Assembly (NCBI GenBank): GCA_017469885.1
Contig: JAFUFO010000036.1
Location: 1-64,000 of the forward strand
Direction of reading: 5' to 3'
Length of the DNA: 64,000 nt
Source of the DNA: Solobacterium sp.
Lineage (GTDB): Bacteria; Bacillota_I; Bacilli_A; Erysipelotrichales; Erysipelotrichaceae
Below are positions 59,782 to 64,000 of the stretch, in pieces. Under the pieces are notes generated by a model. The model saw nothing but the letters and a program-made list of their open reading frames with translations, searched no databases and was not told the origin of the DNA. The translations under genes and the position numbers were made by a program. Each line of letters opens with the position of its first letter. Position 1 is the stretch's first letter.

Positions 59782-62700
59782 TCAGCCTTCCTGAATCTTA
59801 GCCTTGTTAATGAGCTTGGTGTAGCGTGTCTTCGCATCAGACAGTGTCTTAGCGAAAGCAGCTTCCGCAGCTTCCTGACCCTTGAGCTTCGGCAGGTTGA
59901 AGTAACGAGCCTCGTTCATGAGGAAGTCATGGAACTTATCCCAGTTCGGCTCCTTGGAGTCGATCTGGAGCGGTTTCTCAAGACGCGGGTCATAACGGTA
60001 CAGTGTGACGTAGCCGCATTCAACAGCTGCCTTCTGTACGAGCGGTGCCTTGATGAGGCCGCCCTTGATACCCTGCTCAGCGCACGGGCAGTATGCGATG
60101 ACGATGGAAGGTCCGTCGTAGCTTTCCGCTTCCTTCAGAGCCTTGATTGTCTGCATCTGGTTTGCGCCCATGGATACGGATGCGACATAGCAGTGACCGT
60201 ATTCCATAACGATCTGACCGAGATCCTTCTTGGCGAGTGCCTTACCGCCTGCGGCGAACTTCGCGATGGAAGCAGCCTGCGAGGACTTGGAGGACTGTCC
60301 GCCGGTGTTGGAATAAACTTCGGTATCGAGAACGAGAACGTTGACATTCAGGTTGTTAGCCATGACATGATCAAGTCCGCCGTAGCCGATATCATAAGCC
60401 CAGCCGTCGCCGCCGACGATCCATACGGACTTGCCGACGAGGTCGCGCTCCATCTCGAGAAGGACTTTGACTTCCTCGACCTTGGAATCCTTGAGATCCT
60501 TGACGAGTTTGTCCTTGATTGCACGCTGTGCATCACGGTCATCCTTCGCAGCGATGTAAGCTTCGAAGTCTGCCTTGAGTTCCGGTTCAACCTTGTCCAT
60601 GTTGTCTTCCATGGTCTTGAGGATCTTGGAAGCCTTGAAGGACTGAGCGATTGCCATACCGAAGCCATACTCAGCGTTGTCTTCGAACAGGGAGTTCGCC
60701 CATGCGACACCATTGTTGTCCTTGTCGGTAACGAACGGTGTGGACGGTGTGGACGAGCAGTAGATCATGGTGCATCCGGTAGCGTTGGCAACGAGCATGT
60801 CCTTACCGAACAGCTGCGATGTCAGACGGTAGTACGGAGCTTCTCCGCATCCCGGGCAGCATCCGGATACTTCGAAGTACGGCATCATCAGAGATACGCC
60901 AGCTTCGGTATTCGGGTTGCCGTACTGCGGCTTGTACTCAGTTTCCTTGTACAGGTAATCAGCGACCTTGTCCTGGCTGAGCTGAGTGTTGACTTCCTGA
61001 GCTGTGAGAGCCTTTGCCGGGCAGACTGTGATACATACGCCGCAGCCTACGCAGTTCATCGGGGACAGCTGGATGCGGTACTTGAGACCTGCTTCCTTAG
61101 CGCCCTTGTATGCAGGAGTCGGATCCTTGACGGACCATTCAGCACCTTCCTTGGCAGCGATTGCGGAAGCGTTTGCCTCCTCTTCCGGTGTCAGAAGGAA
61201 CGGACGGATGGTTGCGTGCGGGCACGCGAATGCGCACTTGCCGCACTCGACACACTTCGCGGAATCCCATGCAGGAACCTGCGCAGCGATGTTTCTCTTT
61301 TCACGGAATGCAACATTCTCAGGAATGGATCCATCGAGAACGCCGTACTTCATGAAGCTGGAAACCGGCATGTCATAACCTTCGAGAGCGTTGATTCTCT
61401 GGAGGTTGTTGTCAAAGTATTCATCACCGGTCTTTGTGATGAGGCTCTTGTCATAAGTGAGGTCAGCCCACTCCGGCTTGACAGCTACTTCAACAAGACC
61501 TGTGGAACCTGCGTCGATCGCAGCGATGTTCGCATTGACGACATCCTCACCCTTACGAGCGTAAGTGTGACGTGCAGAATCCTTCATGAGTTCGAGGGAC
61601 TTCTCGAACGGCATGATCTGCGGGTTCAGCTTGAAGAATGCGGACTGCAGGATCGTGTTGGTATGACGGCCCATGTGGCATTCCATCGCAAGCTTGTTCG
61701 CATTGATGATGTAGAACTTCGCGTTCTTCTTCGCAAGTCCTGCCAGCATCCGGTTCGGCAGATGGTTTTCGATTTCCTCAGCCGGGAATGTGGTGTTCAG
61801 AAGGAATGTTCCGCCTTCCTTCAGGTTGCGGACCATATCGAACTTGAAGCAGTAGCTCTCGAGCGAGCAGGAGATGAAGTCTGCCTTGTCGATATAGTAC
61901 GGGCTGTGGATCGGGCTCTTTCCGAAACGCAGATGGCTGCGGGTTACGCCGCCGGCCTTCTTGGAGTCGTATGCGAAGTAAGCCTGGGAATAGAGATCGG
62001 TGTTGTTACCGATGATCTTAACTGTGCTCTTGTTCGCACCGACGGTACCGTCGGAACCGAGACCATAGAACAGGCAGCTTGTGTAGTCAGCGTCAACAGT
62101 GATGTCAACCGGTGCAAGGGACAGGTGTGTAACATCATCATCGATACCGATGGTGAACTCTTCTTTCGGATCATCCTTCTTGAGTTCTTCGTAAACTGCA
62201 TTGATGTGAGACGGGTTGGTATCCTTGGAGGACAGACCGTAACGGCCGCCAATGATTGTGAGATCCTTGTGCTTGCGGAGTGCATAGCATACATCAAGGA
62301 ACAGCGGTTCACGAGAGCCCTGCTCTTTTGCACGGTCAAGTACAGCAATCTTCTTGACGCTTGCCGGAAGAACAGCTTCGAGATACTTCTCGGAGAACGG
62401 ACGGTACAGATAAACCTTGATGAGACCGACCTTTTCGCCGCGTGCTACGAGTGTGTTGATTGTCTCTGTGATAGTGTCTGTGACAGAACCCATTGCGATG
62501 ATGATGCGCTCTGCATCCGGTGCGCCTACATAGGTGAACGGTGCATAGTTTCTTCCGGTGTGATCGGAGATCGCCTTGAAGTACTTGGCAGCGATATCAG
62601 GAACTGCAGCGAAGTGCTCGTTCTGTGCTTCCGCAGCCTGGAAGTAGATATCGTCGTTCTGGGAACCGCCGCGAGTGATTGCATTTCCGTGCGGGTTGAG

Positions 62701-63330
62701 TGCTCTTGCGCGGAATGCTTCAACCTTCTCCATCGGGAGCAGGCTCTTGAGGAAGTCATAATCCATGACCTCGATCTTGTCGATTTCATGAGATGTACGG
62801 AAACCGTCGAAGAAGTGCATGACAGGAACAGAACCGTCAATCGCGATCAGGTGTGCAGCACCTGCGAGATCCATACAGTCCTGAACGCTGTGAGAGCACA
62901 TCATGACGATACCGGTCTGACGGCACGCGTAAACATCCTGGTGATCACCGAAGATCGAAAGTGTGTGAGTTGCAAGTGATCTTGCCGCAACATGTACAAC
63001 GCCCGGGAGCAGTTCGCCCTTGAACTTGTACAGGTTCGGGATCATCAGAAGAAGGCCCTGGGAAGCGGTGAATGTAGCTGCGAGAGCTCCGCCCTGCAGT
63101 GCGCCGTGAACAGCACCTGCAGCGCCGCCTTCTGCCTGCATTTCAACGACCTTGACTTTGTCGCCGAATACGTTGGTACGGCCGGCTGTTGCCCAGTCGT
63201 CAACGTTCTCTGCCATCGGGGATGACGGAGTGATCGGATAGATGCCGGCTACTTCGGTAAACGCATATGCTGAATGCGCTGTAGCGGTATTTCCATCCAT
63301 TGCTTGGAAAACCTTTTTTTCTTGACTCAT
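59782..63330 (-). CDS. nifJ: Pyruvate:ferredoxin (flavodoxin) oxidoreductase
   Basis: A 1182-residue homodimer-type PFOR that oxidises pyruvate to acetyl-CoA and CO2, reducing ferredoxin or flavodoxin. Domains in order: the N-terminal pyrimidine-binding domain (AYAFTEVAGIYPITPSSPM), domains II-III, and an inserted 8Fe ferredoxin domain (CVECGKCAFACPH near 690, CVGCGVCITVCP near 745). The C-terminal TPP domain has GDGWAYDIGYGG and a VSGCCPGCGEAPY proximal cluster ligand set. AGGAGG precedes the ATG. The promoter carries a cre-like site. Oxygen-sensitive enzyme, indicating an anaerobe. Confidence 0.97.
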   Translation of the reverse strand: MSQEKKVFQAMDGNTATAHSAYAFTEVAGIYPITPSSPMAENVDDWATAGRTNVFGDKVKVVEMQAEGGAAGAVHGALQGGALAATFTASQGLLLMIPNLYKFKGELLPGVVHVAARSLATHTLSIFGDHQDVYACRQTGIVMMCSHSVQDCMDLAGAAHLIAIDGSVPVMHFFDGFRTSHEIDKIEVMDYDFLKSLLPMEKVEAFRARALNPHGNAITRGGSQNDDIYFQAAEAQNEHFAAVPDIAAKYFKAISDHTGRNYAPFTYVGAPDAERIIIAMGSVTDTITETINTLVARGEKVGLIKVYLYRPFSEKYLEAVLPASVKKIAVLDRAKEQGSREPLFLDVCYALRKHKDLTIIGGRYGLSSKDTNPSHINAVYEELKKDDPKEEFTIGIDDDVTHLSLAPVDITVDADYTSCLFYGLGSDGTVGANKSTVKIIGNNTDLYSQAYFAYDSKKAGGVTRSHLRFGKSPIHSPYYIDKADFISCSLESYCFKFDMVRNLKEGGTFLLNTTFPAEEIENHLPNRMLAGLAKKNAKFYIINANKLAMECHMGRHTNTILQSAFFKLNPQIMPFEKSLELMKDSARHTYARKGEDVVNANIAAIDAGSTGLVEVAVKPEWADLTYDKSLITKTGDEYFDNNLQRINALEGYDMPVSSFMKYGVLDGSIPENVAFREKRNIAAQVPAWDSAKCVECGKCAFACPHATIRPFLLTPEEEANASAIAAKEGAEWSVKDPTPAYKGAKEAGLKYRIQLSPMNCVGCGVCITVCPAKALTAQEVNTQLSQDKVADYLYKETEYKPQYGNPNTEAGVSLMMPYFEVSGCCPGCGEAPYYRLTSQLFGKDMLVANATGCTMIYCSSTPSTPFVTDKDNNGVAWANSLFEDNAEYGFGMAIAQSFKASKILKTMEDNMDKVEPELKADFEAYIAAKDDRDAQRAIKDKLVKDLKDSKVEEVKVLLEMERDLVGKSVWIVGGDGWAYDIGYGGLDHVMANNLNVNVLVLDTEVYSNTGGQSSKSSQAASIAKFAAGGKALAKKDLGQIVMEYGHCYVASVSMGANQMQTIKALKEAESYDGPSIVIAYCPCAEQGIKGGLIKAPLVQKAAVECGYVTLYRYDPRLEKPLQIDSKEPNWDKFHDFLMNEARYFNLPKLKGQEAAEAAFAKTLSDAKTRYTKLINKAKIQEG

Positions 63331-63356
63331 ATGTCCTCCTGTATTTCTACGGGCTA

Positions 63357-63383
63357 ATTATAAAACAAATGTAAGCGTTTTTC
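63357..63383 (-). promoter_or_regulatory. nifJ promoter -10 with a cre-like site
   Basis: On the minus strand TATAAT (63357-63362). The plus-strand motif TGTAAGCGTTTTTC (63370-63383) matches 12 of 14 positions of the CcpA cre consensus and covers the spacer and -35 region. No clear -35. Confidence 0.5.
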
Positions 63384-63412
63384 TCACCGGATTTCCGGTT
63401 TACAAAAGTTTA

Positions 63413-63438
63413 CAAAAAACCGGGCTGTTCACCCGGCT
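63413..63438 (-). terminator. Terminator of yneF
   Basis: Stem AACCGGG/CCCGGCT with a T6 run on the minus strand. Confidence 0.8.
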
Positions 63439-63443
63439 TCCTG

Positions 63444-63659
63444 TCAGTTTTGACCCATGGATTTCATGACTGCCTTGATCTGCGCTTCGCTCGGCTTTCT
63501 TCCCATCTGCATGAACATCGCGCGGATCTGCTTTTCCGTAATCGGAGGATTTTCCTTCAGCTGTTTTTCAAATGCTCTGCGCGTGAAATAGAAGCTGATT
63601 GCGGCTCCGACTACGCCGCCCAGTACGAACCACAGCAGAGATGACCAGAATTCTGTCAT
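63444..63659 (-). CDS. yneF: YneF family (UPF0154) small membrane protein
   Basis: A 71-residue protein with one N-terminal transmembrane helix (LLWFVLGGVVGAAISFYFTRRAF) and the strongly conserved tail NPPITEKQIRAMFMQMGRKPSEAQIKAVMKSM. This family is widespread in Firmicutes and Mollicutes and has no defined function. GGGAGG precedes the ATG. Monocistronic, with promoter and terminator. Confidence 0.94.
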   Translation of the reverse strand: MTEFWSSLLWFVLGGVVGAAISFYFTRRAFEKQLKENPPITEKQIRAMFMQMGRKPSEAQIKAVMKSMGQN

Positions 63660-63700
63660 AGTAATTAACCTCCCAGTTTTTAATCAATTCCGATGAGGCT

Positions 63701-63750
63701 ATTATAGACGCTCATTTATTTGAATTCAATGAAACAATCTTTGTTATAAT
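63701..63750. promoter_or_regulatory. Divergent promoters of yneF and the DD-carboxypeptidase gene
   Basis: yneF (minus): TTGAAT (63724-63729), 17 bases, TATAAT (63701-63706). Carboxypeptidase (plus): extended -10 TGT-TATAAT (hexamer 63745-63750) only 6 bases before the ATG at 63757. Both share the palindrome TTGAATTCAA (63720-63729) as -35 region, although the plus-strand spacing (19) is long. Confidence 0.6.
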
Positions 63751-63756
63751 CACGCT

Positions 63757-64000
63757 ATGCGATTACGACAGCTGTTAATAGTTTCCGCGGTGCTTCTCGG
63801 CAGTATGATCCGTCCGGTTCATGGCGAAGAGATGCCCTATCAGGAGGAAAATCATCCTCCCATCACCAGCGGGTATTTATATCTTGAAGATGTTTCCAAC
63901 GGACAGGTGCTCTGGACCGTCGAGGGGGATACCCGGATCTACCCTGCCTCCATGACGAAAGTCATGGCCGGGCTGATTCTGATTGAAAACAGTCCCGATC
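63757..64000 (+). CDS. D-alanyl-D-alanine carboxypeptidase (S11 family), 5' part
   Basis: The first 81 codons of a gene that runs off the window. A signal peptide (MRLRQLLIVSAVLLGSMIRPVHG) is followed by a mature start and the SxxK active-site motif SMTK in YPASMTKVMAGLILIE, with the preceding GYLYLEDVSNGQVLWT typical of DacA/DacF/DacB-type penicillin-binding proteins. It trims the terminal D-Ala of peptidoglycan stems. No Shine-Dalgarno; the -10 box suggests a leaderless mRNA. Specific dac paralogue not resolvable from the fragment. Confidence 0.85.
   Translation, partial: MRLRQLLIVSAVLLGSMIRPVHGEEMPYQEENHPPITSGYLYLEDVSNGQVLWTVEGDTRIYPASMTKVMAGLILIENSPD

Noticed and set aside
59623-62979. 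An 1118-codon open frame antisense to nifJ
   Set aside because: It lies wholly opposite a clearly recognisable PFOR, has no domain, and such long antisense frames arise from biased codon use in highly expressed genes. No ribosome-binding site or coherent product.

Overview
The window looks like Bacillota (Firmicutes), and most like a mid-GC member of the Erysipelotrichia/Erysipelotrichaceae. The support is the set of Firmicutes markers and their order: ezrA, ftsA-ftsZ, prpC-prkC(PASTA)-rsgA-rpe-thiN, sufC-D-S-U-B, murT-gatD, rqcH, yhaM, yneF, a T-box leader and cre-like sites. The class assignment is inference; no rRNA is present. Nearly all genes are housekeeping, mostly on the minus strand, in tight operons with ATGA or TGATG overlaps.

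Layout. 1-5.7 kb (minus): CNNM/CBS protein, rsmE, mtaB, murE (TTG start), deoC, rpsU. The first 142 bases form a perfect fold-back of the rpsU 3' end. 5.8-8.3 kb: a class I amidotransferase and two phosphatase-fold proteins whose catalytic motifs are degenerate. 8.3-12.6 kb (minus): ezrA, cysteine desulfurase, thiI and an 82-residue orphan. 12.7-15.9 kb: rpsD behind a consensus promoter and a structured leader, gmk, rqcH. 15.9-20.5 kb (minus): NUDIX, a C39-like papain-fold protein, a 981-residue membrane-anchored glucosaminidase and a single-domain ParB-like protein. 20.5-23.4 kb (minus): metNIQ behind a methionine T-box. 23.5-26.3 kb: ftsA-ftsZ and rpmB. 26.3-28.0 kb: an IS110-family element with a long structured non-coding end. 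28.0-38.6 kb (minus): priA, rsmB, pta, a 49-residue zinc ribbon, rlmN, prpC, prkC, rsgA, rpe, thiN. This is the usual Firmicutes cluster, but without def-fmt and with pta inserted. 38.6-43.6 kb: proC, then gtrA, a GT2-MarR-like fusion and a GH3 glycosidase. 43.7 kb: tRNA-Val(CAC). 43.8-49.1 kb (minus): suf operon plus 5-formyl-THF cyclo-ligase. 49.2-51.2 kb: two PrsA-like foldases. 51.2-51.95 kb: an IS200/IS605-type element with a frameshifted tnpA. 52-59.6 kb: hit, then (minus) a glycolipid/lipid II operon: CpoA-like GT4, LafC/LPG-synthase-like membrane protein, a GT4-RecX fusion, yhaM, murT, gatD. 59.8-63.3 kb: pyruvate:ferredoxin oxidoreductase; then yneF and the start of a D-Ala-D-Ala carboxypeptidase.

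Function. The window is rich in envelope and division functions: MurE, FtsA/Z, EzrA, PrkC/PrpC, MurT/GatD, glycolipid synthases, glucosaminidase, DD-carboxypeptidase and PrsA. It also holds sulfur trafficking (ThiI with its desulfurase, Suf) and ribosome/tRNA modification or rescue (RsmE, MtaB, RsmB, RlmN, RsgA, RqcH). The most unusual single gene is the 664-codon fusion of a complete GT4 lipid glycosyltransferase to a complete RecX. The GT2-MarR-like fusion and several promoters placed 6-7 nt before ATG codons without a Shine-Dalgarno (predicted leaderless mRNAs) are the next most interesting.
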